NCBI GenBank assembly: GCA_028583605.1
Contig: CM053329.1
Location: 11,022,501 to 11,086,500 of the forward strand
DNA from: Dastarcus helophoroides
Taxonomy: Eukaryota > Arthropoda > Insecta > Coleoptera > Bothrideridae
Length of the DNA stretch: 64,000 bases
Reading direction: 5' to 3'
This document shows positions 55,257 through 64,000 of the stretch, piece after piece; positions within the stretch are counted from its first letter, which is position 1; every line of letters starts with the position of its first letter. Below the pieces are notes generated by a model that made no database searches, was not told the origin of the DNA, and saw only the letters and a list, made by a program, of their open reading frames with translations. The position numbers and the translations under genes are program-made.

Positions 55257-57650
55257 ATATTGACAAAAATTCGGAATTTTGAAAATATGCGAATTTTTCC
55301 AAGCGGCCAAAGTTTTCAAAAAGGACTTTGAAAGAAGTCCAACTTTTGGGAGAAAAATTGAAATTTTCAAAAAAAGTGAATTTGGAAAAGATCGAACTTT
55401 TTTTAAAAAGAATCTAAATCTTGAAAAAGTTACAATTTTCATAAAACCAAATTTTCTAGAAAAAATATAACAAAGACTCGGAAGGGGAAATTTTTACGGT
55501 AATTCAGCTTTTGAAAAAAGTCCCAATTTTCAATAGTAGAAATTTTCGAACAAAAATTCAGTTTAAAAAAAATGAAAATCAGTCGAGACATTGAAACGAA
55601 TTTGATATTTGGAAAAATGGTACAATTTAAAAGTCAAACCTTCAAAGGCAACATTTTAGAACAATGTTGAGATTTACAAAAAAGTGACTCTTTTAAAATA
55701 ACTATAAAAAAGTCGAAATTTTAAAAAATGTTAAAACTTAAATCGCATTTTTTAAAACTAAACAAAATTTTTTGAAAAAAAAAAGGTCGAAATTTTTACA
55801 AGAGAAGTAAATTTGAAGGAAAACAAAATTCTGAAAAAAGGGAGAATTTTTCAAAAATTCAATATATTTTATTGTTTTAAAAGTTCAATAATTTAAAAAC
55901 GGTGAACATTTTCAGTAAAATAGAAAATTGCAAAATAGCTGGCATTTTTCAAAATAAAAAAATTAAAACAAAACATAAAATACTTTCCAGAAAAAGCCGA
56001 AATTTCAAAATGAATCGAAGTCTTGACAAAAACTAGAAATTTTGAAAAATTCGAATTTTTTAAAAAGATCGAAATTTGTAAAAAGTTTAGATTTTACAAA
56101 AAGTTGAAATTTTGAGAAAAGGTTGAAATTTCAAAAAGGTGGAAATTTGGAAAAGATTAAACATTTTTGAAAGAAAATCAAAATTGTGCATAAGGATCAG
56201 ACTTTAAAGCGAAAGTTTCGAATTTCGAAAAAAAGGCAGAAAGCCTGAAAAAGACAAAATTTAAGAGGTCCAACTTTTGAAAAATATTTAAATATTCAGT
56301 AGTCGAAAAAAATCGACTTTTTCGACAAAAAAAAAAATCAGTCGAAATACTGAGACAAAGTTGAAATTTGGAAAAATCTCAGGGTTTTAAAAAAATCAAG
56401 TTTTCAAAAGTAAAAGTTAAAATTTTCAAAAAAATGCGACCGATTTAAAAAATATCAACAATTTTAAAAAAAGTCGATGAGAAACGCTTAAATTTTAAGT
56501 CAAATTTTTTAAAACAATAAATTTTTAGAAAAGAATGTTTTAAAGAAAGTAAAATTTGTCAGTTAAAAACAAAGAAGAAGCAAAATTTCAAGGGTAATAG
56601 GAAATTTTGAAAAAAGGAAGAATTTTTCAAAAAAATTTAATTTGCAAAAAGTATCTCTAGACGAAATGTTTAAAAAAAAAATAAATATTTAAAAGATTCA
56701 GAACACACAAAAACGTAGTTTTTAAAATGTCCAATTTTTAAAAAAGTTATGCATACAAAAAATTAAAATTTGAGAAACGAAATGTTTGAAACTGGTCGAA
56801 AATTAAAAAAAAAATCGAAAGTTTTAAAAACTTCACAACTACGTTAAAACTTTTTAAAAAGTCGAAATTAAGAAAACAGAATTTTCAATATTTTTATAAG
56901 CTTAAAATTTGTAAAAGAATTAAAATTTTAAAAAAGTATAAATATTTCAACATTTCAAAATTTTCAAAAAACAAAATAAAAAAAAAATACAAAAAAGCCA
57001 AAATTTTAAGAAAAATCAATATCAAGAAAGATGCAAATTTTCCAAATAAAATCTAAACTTTCAAAAAATCGAATCTTCGAGAAAGTTACAATTTTCAAAA
57101 AAGTTGAAATAAAAAATGGAAATTTTCGAAAATAGTCAAAACTTTTTAACAAATCGAAAATCATCTGGATCTACCACTCTCTTATTATTTTTTCTTTGGT
57201 TCCTTGAATTTCAAATTATCGTCAACTATAGATATTAAAAAAAATTCTAAATTTGGAAAAGGAATTGAAATTTTTAAAAACATCGAAATTTCCAACAAGA
57301 TAAAATTTTCATAAACAAAATCTTCAAAATAAGTCAGATTTCTCAGACAAATCGAATGTATATACAAAAAAGCCACCAATTTTAAATAAGTAGGAATTTT
57401 CAAAAGAGTCGAAATTAAGTCGAAATTTTGAGAGTCAAAATTTTCGAAGATAAGTAAAAAAGGAAGGGTCGAAGCGTTGATAAGTGAAGCATTGAAGAGT
57501 GGGTATTTCAAAATGTTTAAATTTGCAAAAAAAAGTCGAAATTTTCAAAATAGGTCGAAATTTTTTAAAAAGTTCAAATTTTCAGTAAGACTCGAATTTT
57601 CCAAAAAAAAGTTTGAATTTTCATAAAGATATTTGTAATGGAATTCTAAG
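55257..57650. repeat. Degenerate short-repeat block, A-rich on +
   Basis: The clearest run of the basic unit is at about 56030-56160, where GTCGAAATTTTGAAAAA-like units of 17-20 bp follow one another. Nothing else recognised. Confidence 0.7.
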
Positions 57651-57780
57651 AAAAGAGCAAGTGGTTCGATTGATAACAGGATAAAATATGTTGAGCGCAA
57701 GTGGGTCAATATTGCTTGGAGCGCAACCGATCGGCAAGTGGTCCAACACCCCTAGAGTCTCACTAAAGGGGGTAATAACA

Positions 57781-57884
57781 GGACTGTTGGATTTGATAAC
57801 TACTACTACTGTTGGATTTGATAACTACTGTTGCAGGACTGTTGGATTTGATAACTACCAAAGTAGTTATCAAATCAACAGTCC
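57781..57884. repeat. Tandem 22-bp repeat ending in a hairpin
   Basis: GGACTGTTGGATTTGATAAC plus TAC occurs at 57781-57803, as a partial copy at 57809-57828 and at 57836-57858. Four bases later the last unit is repeated in reverse complement (57863-57884, one base missing), giving a stem of about 22 bp with a CAAA loop. Confidence 0.85.
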
Positions 57885-59172
57885 TGTTGTTATCCATTCA
57901 TACGCGTAACTGATTTCGATTCCCCATAAATATAAAACGTTTCTCTGGCAAACCGCAACCTGGCTCAACTAGTCTTCAGCGTAAGAACCTTATAAACAAA
58001 ACCATTAAAACAAGGTTATGCACCTACATATAAATAATGACTGCAGCGCATTGTTATTACCACAATACCGCGAGGAACCGGTTTCTGGAGTCGAAGCCGC
58101 TTAACAAACGACCAATGGGTGCGGGATGTTACGGTGGAAGGCTCAATCAATAATAAGAGGCATCGTGCACAAGCTATTAACGTTTGGGATTGTGATGGTT
58201 TGAGTGTGTGGGTAAAGAACCGTCGGTCATCGACTCGCATCCAGTCTCTTTCACTTTTACCCACAGCTGCGGCTTCATTGCGATGCAAGAAGGACAACGT
58301 TAATGGGCTTCGGAATCCGCCAATACTAGATATGTGGGATTCATTTGCCATTCAAATGGTGACACAGATAGACGTTTTATTGATGTAATATTTGCATTTT
58401 CCGTTAGGTTATGTGAATTGCTTTTGTGAGCTGGTTTGATTGAAAGATTGAGGATTTAATTAAGACGGAATCAGTTAACCATTTATGGAATCTTCGCTCG
58501 TGACAGATGGTTAGGTGAAAGCATCAACAATTGTAAAATGTTTAATAATAGTGAAAACAGATAATCTTTATGACCGGTTAACCTTTCGTTAATAACTACG
58601 TTCACTATCATGATGATTCATTTTGAGTTCGTGCCATTGTGAAAACAATCTCCAAGAATTAACCATGTCAGCGATTACGAAATTATTAAGAAAGGTCGAC
58701 CTTGAACTGTAATAATGCGGCATTGTAATTATCTCACGTACAAAAAGAACACTTTCTACCACATATTATTATACTTTACGTTCCTTGACTGGCGAACGTT
58801 CCGGCGATTGTTAACCATAATTTCTGGGAATTGTAAACACGCCGAATTTATGGTTTATGACTCTGGCGTAGCTGGAATTCCGCGACCAAATTGTTTTGGG
58901 CCACGCAAATCGTAAACATCGATTCTTTATACAGATACAGTGTTTACTTCGTTAATCTGTCGAACTGTAAAAGCCTTTGACATTTAGTACAGCATAAATT
59001 AGGGGCCTCACAACTGCAGAAGTTATTGACCAAATACGAGATCAGATGTTAAATCTTAATCAACCGAACTAGGAAAAAATGAAATCGTTTTTGAGAAATT
59101 ATTTCCATTGGCATACTTGGGCCAACTTTTATTCAATATCTCAAAAAATTTGTTGTTATCTCTGCAAAATAC
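57885..59172. other. Low-repeat non-coding sequence
   Basis: GC-richer unique-looking sequence. Open frames around 58016-58388 overlap on both strands and have no recognised domain. Likely intron upstream of the KDM3 exon. Confidence 0.4.
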
Positions 59173-59219
59173 AGGATATACTTCTTCCGGGATTAGACCA
59201 TGTCAAAGAACTACTAAGT

Positions 59220-59262
59220 GTTCGACGTTTCGCCCACCATCGTAGGGGGCTTCTTCAGGAAC
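59220..59262 (-). ncRNA. Hammerhead ribozyme motif of Penelope-like element
   Basis: Same motif as at 30493-30535: GUUC, CUGAAGA, A, GCCC/GGGC stem II (with two further inner CC/GG pairs possible across a one-base bulge), GAAA, CG, U, C, GAAC. A fifth stem I pair (U-A) is available. The one-base insertion between CUGAAGA and stem II is kept in both copies, so it is a family feature, not decay. Confidence 0.65.
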
Positions 59263-59519
59263 AAAGAAAACAAACAATAAATAAAAAGAGAAATATAAGG
59301 GAATAATGCAAAAATGGAAGAATGAAAGGGACAGTTTTCAAAATATCAGAGCACGGTAACTCAGTATGTCCACCATACTAGAGGCAAAACTCTTCTGAAT
59401 TGAAAATTGGTACAAAGGATAAGAAAGTTTATACAGAAGAGCACGGTTACTCAGTATGTCCTACCATACCAGTGGCGAAACTCTCCTGAGAGGAAACAGG
59501 GAAAGGGAAACTTTATATA

Positions 59520-59880
59520 CTCTTCGTCTGCGCGATCACTCCCGAAGATTTCCAATGGTTGGTTTCCAGATGGAGGAAAGCATGTAACCGTCGTCTTTGT
59601 TAATGTTTTTGGGGAATTTTTGGATTTCAATGACCTCGCGTATCTTCCTATTATAGTAATTGGGAATATTTGATATAATTGAAATATTATCAAAGAGAAT
59701 TTTATGTCCGGTCTCATGTTGATGTTCCGCAATGGCTGACTGCAAAAATAAACCAGACCTAAGACATCTTTGGTGCTCGGATATTCACGTCTTAAATGAT
59801 CGCTCCGTTTCTCCACTGCACACTGAACCACAAGAACAAGGAACCCTATACACACCATTAGAACAAAAGGAATGTGGACG
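59520..59880 (-). pseudogene. GIY-YIG endonuclease remnant of Penelope-like element
   Basis: In successive minus-strand frames: VYRVPCSCGSVCSGETERSF (where the family has a second Tyr-Ile-Gly motif), a broken middle, then AIAEHQHETGHKILFDN, NYYNRKIREVIEIQKFP and DDGYMLSSIWKPTI. The last segment carries the R..EAIEI-type motif with the catalytic Glu of the GIY-YIG fold. There is a stop right after ERSFKT and at least one frameshift near 59745. The second Tyr of the motif is Cys here. The domain nicks DNA for target-primed reverse transcription in intact elements; this copy is non-functional. Confidence 0.75.
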
Positions 59881-60157
59881 TGGAAGCCTTAGTTATTATC
59901 TGCAAAATACTTTTACATAACTCCCCAAACATCAGAACTATGCCATGTTAGTATATTCCTTGTACACTTTCTAGAATTTTTATTCTGTTCTGCTCTAGTT
60001 TGTCGTGTCTTGTAAATGTATGATATAATTTACTTTACTCCCAAATTAAATATTCCGGTTATTTGAGCATTGAACATTGTGGATGCGTCACATTTTTATC
60101 TACGAGGGCTTACGTAAATTAAGGTCTTTAATTTTTTTCAAATAGTAAACATCATTT

Positions 60158-60605
60158 TACGAGGGAAAATCAAATATGAACCGGAATTTCTAGCATGTCG
60201 CCATGAGGGCGTCGGGCGAATGCGCATACTCTTAGACATATTAGGTGGGGATATCACGTGACTTCCTGAGCTCAAGCGCATTCCGTTCTCGCCGTTCGTA
60301 AGTTGTATATTCAATGAGTGAGCAAGAGGTTCATCCGCAAGTTGCGCAGCGCATTATTATTAAATTTCTTGCCGTTGAAGGTGTAACATCCGTCGAAATT
60401 CTTCGTAGATTAGAAGCACAGTTGGGGATACTTGTTTGAAGAAAACTGAAGTGCACGAATGGCACAAAAAATTTTTGGAAGGACGAATCCAAGTTGAAAA
60501 TGAACCCCATGCCCTTCGGCCTCGGACCAGTGTGACTGCGGACACGATTAACGCTGTTGTGAACGTCGATTTTCTGCATGAACGTCGTACAGTTAAGGCT
60601 GCCTA
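60158..60605 (+). mobile_element. 5' fragment of a mariner-family element
   Basis: Left terminus TACGAGGGAAAATCAAATAT. An ATG at 60314 opens MSEQEVHPQVAQRIIIKFLA, VEGVTSVEILRRLEAQLG, then a one-base deletion; the next frame gives TCLKKTEVHEWHKKFLEGR and RPRTSVTADTINAVV. This is the N-terminal DNA-binding region typical of mariner transposases. The copy stops after the HERRTV segment, before any catalytic Asp. A second TACGAGGG lies 55 bp upstream (about 60103), possibly a nested terminus. Confidence 0.65.
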
Positions 60606-61113
60606 CTACTAGTGTTGGAATAATCGAAGGATTTTCAGAATCGAATACATTGAATTCGAATACTTTTGAGAATCGAATAAGTATTCGAATACAAAGAATC
60701 GAATTATGGGATAATAAAATACCTACTAGAAAAATTGTCTCGGCGGCCTATTCGAGGTATGTGGTGGCGAGATATGACTTTCGATTTCACTACTTCCGTA
60801 CCTATGCCCGTAATTGGTAATCCCCTAATTGAATACATAAATTTCTTAATATAAATAAATCTTGAAGCTTTAGAATTCACATGCGTATCTTTAACTTTGA
60901 TTGGATTCGCATATTGGCACTGTATTTCCAGATATTGCTAAATTTCATTATTAAAATTGAGAGCCAGATTTTAAAAAGTACTTAAGCATTTCGTTATTCA
61001 ATAATTTTATGAGAAGGATGAAGCAATAAATTAAAAATTAGATACATATTCGAATGCAGGAGTGTGCGAGCATAATGCGTAACCAACCATCCCGAATAAA
61101 AATGATCTCGAAT
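60606..61113. other. AT-rich sequence with ATTCGAATAC words
   Basis: Begins TAGTGTTGGAATAATCGAAG and contains clustered GAATTCGAATAC, AAGTATTCGAATAC, AGAATCGAAT. This resembles the subterminal region of some hAT MITEs, but only one possible end is visible. 59893-60157 on the other side is unremarkable. Confidence 0.3.
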
Positions 61114-64000
61114 CAGTGGCGGCTAGTAGCTAAAACTGGAGGGGTTGCTGCGACGGAGTTTGTGTGTTAAAATTGTGTAAAAGCAAATGAGTTCAGAAAA
61201 TTAATAACAAATCAGCTCTGTTGTTTCTCAATGAGCCTCCAATAGAAACCTCAACTTTAGGAAAAAAGGCAAAATTCGGGGAAAAATTGGAATTTTGTGA
61301 TTAAATAATAAATTTTATCTGTTTTTTAGAAACTTTCCTGAGCTTGAAATATATTTTTTTTAAATGGATATTTTTTTTTTCTTTTTAAACATAAACTTTT
61401 TGAAAAAAATGTCGAATTAAAACTCAACATTAAGAAATAGTATCTATTTTTAAAATTGTTCGAAGTTTTGAGACAAATTTCGAATAATCATTTGGAGTTA
61501 AATTACAAATATATTCCCAAAATGTAAATTTTAATCACAATCGACTTCACTCTGAAATATTTGATCTTTGAAGTTTCTCTGGGAACTCTAAAATTACTAG
61601 AAAAAATTTAAATTAGAACATTAAATTGTCAATTAATTTAATATTTTGACTATTTTTAATTTCGAATTTTCGACTTTTCTAGAAATGTTGACTCATTTTT
61701 GAAAATTTCAAGAAGTCCTACTTGAAAAGTCGAAATTTTGAGAATATTTTTGACAATTAATTTATTCCTTATTATTTATTTTTTTTTTTTAAATTTTATA
61801 AACCAATAAAAAATTTCTAGAAATGTTGTCTGCTTTTTCTCCAAATTTAGATCCTAATCTTTAAATTTCAATATATTTTTTATCGAAATTTGAAGGACTT
61901 GACAATTTCAAGAATAAATTTAACAAATAAAAATAACAGTTCTAGAAAAATTGGAAATCTCGATTCAGAATTTTCTTCGGTTCTACAATAGTGGTAAGTT
62001 TTTTTTAGTGAAATATCAAATCGCAAAAAAGTTGAAATTTAGAAGGATCATTTTTTCTTGAAATTCAACATTTATGTCAAAATTGAACTTTTTTTTTAAT
62101 TTCTTCGTTTTTTTCCCAAAATGTTGACATTCTTAGAGAAATTTCAGGGTTTTTTTTAAACATTTTTTGTCAAAATTTGTATATAAAGAATAGATAAAAG
62201 CAATCACTTAACACGTACTTAATCGATTTTAAAAATGTGAACCCCAAGCGGGGTGAAAAACGATATTTAACTGAACATTCAAATTTAAAATTTTCTTTTA
62301 CAAGCCAAAAATTGGGTTTTGGAAAACAATTTTGCTCGAACAAGGCAACTTTGAAAAGGTCGAAATTGTCGAAAAACTTTTAAAAACAGAATTTTCAAAA
62401 CAAGACGCAGAGGGCAATTGCAAAATATCATCACTTTCTTTTATAAGCTAAAAATTAGGTTTGCAATTTTGGCTCAACAAGACAAAATTTTGAAATGTTG
62501 AAAGTTTCGACAAAAATTGAAAATTTTGTTAATTAACATTTTGAAAAACTGTTTTAAAAAAGTCGAAATTCTTAAAAAGGGTCGAATGAAATCAAGACAA
62601 AATATTAAAAAAGGTCCAGATTTTCAAAAAAATCGAAATTTTCAAAAAATATTTCCAAGTAGAAGTCGAAATTCAAAAGAAAAGCCGAAATTTCGAAAAT
62701 AATTCGTAACTTTCAAAAGAAAAGTCAAAACTTCGAGAAAAGATCGAAAATTTAAAAAATAATTGGAATTTTAAATAAAAATAAAAATCATCGAAAATCA
62801 AAATATTTCAAATTTTGAAAAATCGAAATTTTCCAAATTTTGAAAAATCGAAATTTACCAAGTTTTGGAAAATCGAAATTTTCTAAATTTTGGAAAATAA
62901 CACCACATCAGAATAGTCGATATTAACAAGAAAAAAATATTAAAATTCGTGAACAAATTTGAAATAAAAATCGAATTTTCAAGAAGGGTAGAATTTTGAA
63001 AGATTCAACGTTTAAAAAAATGTTAAATTTCCACAAAAGTAAATATTCTCCTAGAACCTTAAGTTTTTAAAACAGTACGATTTTTTAAAAATTTCAAACT
63101 TTTCAAAAAAAGTTAAAATTGAGAGAACGATCAAATTTTTGAAAACCGGTCAAATTTTAAAAAATAGATTTTAAAATGTGGACATTTTTGAAGTTGAGAT
63201 TTTGCAATTAAATCAAAAATGTCAGAAGAAGCGAAATTCTCACAAAAAGTCATTCTTAAATTCTTAACAAAAGTGGAAATTTTCAAATGAAGTCAAAATC
63301 TTGAAAAAGGTCAAAATTTTAAAAGATTCTAATTTTCGTTGAAAGAAAATCGAAATCTCAAGAAAAAATTTAAATATCTGTACAAAAAAAAAACGAAATT
63401 TTAGGAAAATAATCCATCGGCTATTACTTTCATTTAAAATAAAGCAAAATGCGGAAGCAATGGAAAATTTTCTTAACACTTTTTCGTTTCTTTCCAAAAT
63501 CTTGACATTTTTATAGAAATGTGAGGATTATTTTTTAAAAGTTGTTAGTGAAAATTATAAAATGAACTCTAAAATGTCAAAATCCCGTGAATAAACCTAA
63601 CATTTTTAAAGCAAATTAAAGGAACATAAAAAATCAGGAGAAGTTAAAATTTCCAGAAAAAATTTTAAGAACAAAATTTGCTGGAAAAGTAGAAATTTCG
63701 AGAAAATTTGTTTATATAATATATTTAGAAAAATATAAATTTTCTCAACAAAAAAAAAGTAAAAATATTAGAAAAACCTAAGAATTTTTCCACAATATAG
63801 TAGAAATTGCGAAATCTGGTAAAAACTCGAAGATTTGGTATTATTCTTTTTTTTTTTCAGGGAAATCAAAATGCGAAAAAAGTTGGATACAGATTGTTTC
63901 TTGAAATTTTCATTATCTTCTCAAAATTTTGACCCTTTTAGAAAAATTTAACCTTTTTTTTCAAAATTCAATTCTTTCTCGAAATACTGATTTCTTTTTC
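61114..64000. mobile_element. hAT-type element A, second copy, runs off the window
   Basis: Left terminus CAGTGGCGGCTAGTAGC followed by GGAGGGGTTGCTGCGAC, as in the copy at 2924. The interior is collinear with it (ACTAGAAAAAATTTAAATTAGAA; GATTCAGAATTTTCTTCGG). A block of about 1.3 kb (62178-63480) in the opposite A/T orientation interrupts it and is bracketed by two copies of one short segment (around 62105-62175 and 63492-63560). No coding content. Confidence 0.65.
62808..62897. repeat. Local 27-bp tandem repeat
   Basis: CAAATTTTGAAAAATCGAAA plus TTTTC in about 3.5 consecutive copies with few changes, a young amplification within the degenerate A-rich repeat that interrupts hAT element A. 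Confidence 0.75.

Larger units (their letters stand above)
59173..59892 (-). mobile_element. 5'-truncated Penelope-like retroelement
   Basis: Read on the minus strand: remnant GIY-YIG endonuclease (about 59865 down to 59540), then a twice-repeated module containing GTGGACATACTGAGT, then a hammerhead-bearing tail ending GGAAGAAGTATATCC. The insertion is flanked by TCTGCAAAATAC at 59161-59172 and again at 59899-59910, a likely target-site duplication of at least 12 bp. Penelope-like elements normally encode an RT followed by this endonuclease; the RT is absent, consistent with 5' truncation during reverse transcription. Module order relative to the hammerhead is opposite to the 30.4-kb copy. 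Confidence 0.75.

Noticed and set aside
54952..55442. Two minus-strand open frames of 116 and 153 codons with Ser/Phe runs
   Set aside because: They are produced by the polypurine tract; no real protein features.
55990..56160. CRISPR-like regular repeats
   Set aside because: Units are adjacent, degenerate and without spacers; the window is clearly from an animal genome.
58016..58388. Overlapping open frames of 111 and 89 codons
   Set aside because: Opposite strands share the same bases and neither resembles a known family.

Overview
This window is eukaryotic and almost certainly from an insect with a large, repeat-swollen, AT-rich genome. The evidence is DD34D mariner copies, hAT shells with 8-bp target duplications, Jockey-clade non-LTR retrotransposons, a Penelope-like element, solo LTRs, and one spliced exon with perfect GT/AG borders. 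The most likely reading is that nearly all of the window is intronic sequence of one minus-strand gene. Its only exon recognised here (50449-50652) encodes part of the N-terminal region of a KDM3/JMJD1C-type JmjC histone demethylase. No other host exon could be supported.

More than half of the window is a strongly degenerate short repeat of roughly 17-22 bp. It reads like GTCGAAATTTTGAAAAA on one strand, or TTTTTCAAAATTTCGAC on the other. It occurs in long one-orientation blocks: A-rich on + at about 0.25-2.9, 8.8-12.9, 23.9-29.1, 47.2-49.0 and 54.9-57.6 kb; T-rich at about 3-5.7, 14.3-19, 34.2-36.9, 40.8-46.5 and 52.5-54.5 kb. Higher-order repeats sit inside several blocks, at about 260 bp (15.1-17 kb), 300/600 bp (41.9-44.7 kb), 600-840 bp (10.3-12.9 kb) and 440 bp (52.6-53.3 kb). 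Two blocks lie exactly between hAT inverted termini (2924-6669 and 40736-45287), and a third hAT copy starts at 61114 and runs off the window. These repeats are therefore at least partly the cargo of hAT-type non-autonomous elements.

The most interesting content is a set of self-cleaving hammerhead-ribozyme motifs in three distinct repeat families. (1) A retrozyme-like element at 9599-10064 (376-bp period, 1.24 units) carries a consensus hammerhead with all core bases present; decayed relatives lie at 50797-51335 (a head-to-head pair) and 52025-52225. (2) A palindromic family with at least nine loci has long arms that each contain a hammerhead core, so complete copies carry two ribozymes back to back on opposite strands. 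(3) Two Penelope-like 3' ends (30444-30763 and 59173-59892) carry a hammerhead; the second keeps a broken GIY-YIG endonuclease. All three families have a loopless self-complementary stem III (CG, CGCG or CCGG), the form expected to act as dimers.

Other elements: a near-complete mariner with stops and a frameshift (27100-28294), two older mariner remnants (21078-21660, 60158-60605), a 5'-truncated Jockey pol (32640-34085), an older RT remnant (22560-22850), hAT remnants (12900-13176, 13216-13432, 31273-31345), two solo LTRs plus a fragment, and two TIR elements (32187-32572, 46567-47194). The less repetitive stretches (6.7-8.2, 13.4-14.3, 19-21, 29.1-30.4, 36.9-38.2, 49.0-52.0 and 57.6-61.1 kb) look like ordinary intron and hold no gene I can support.
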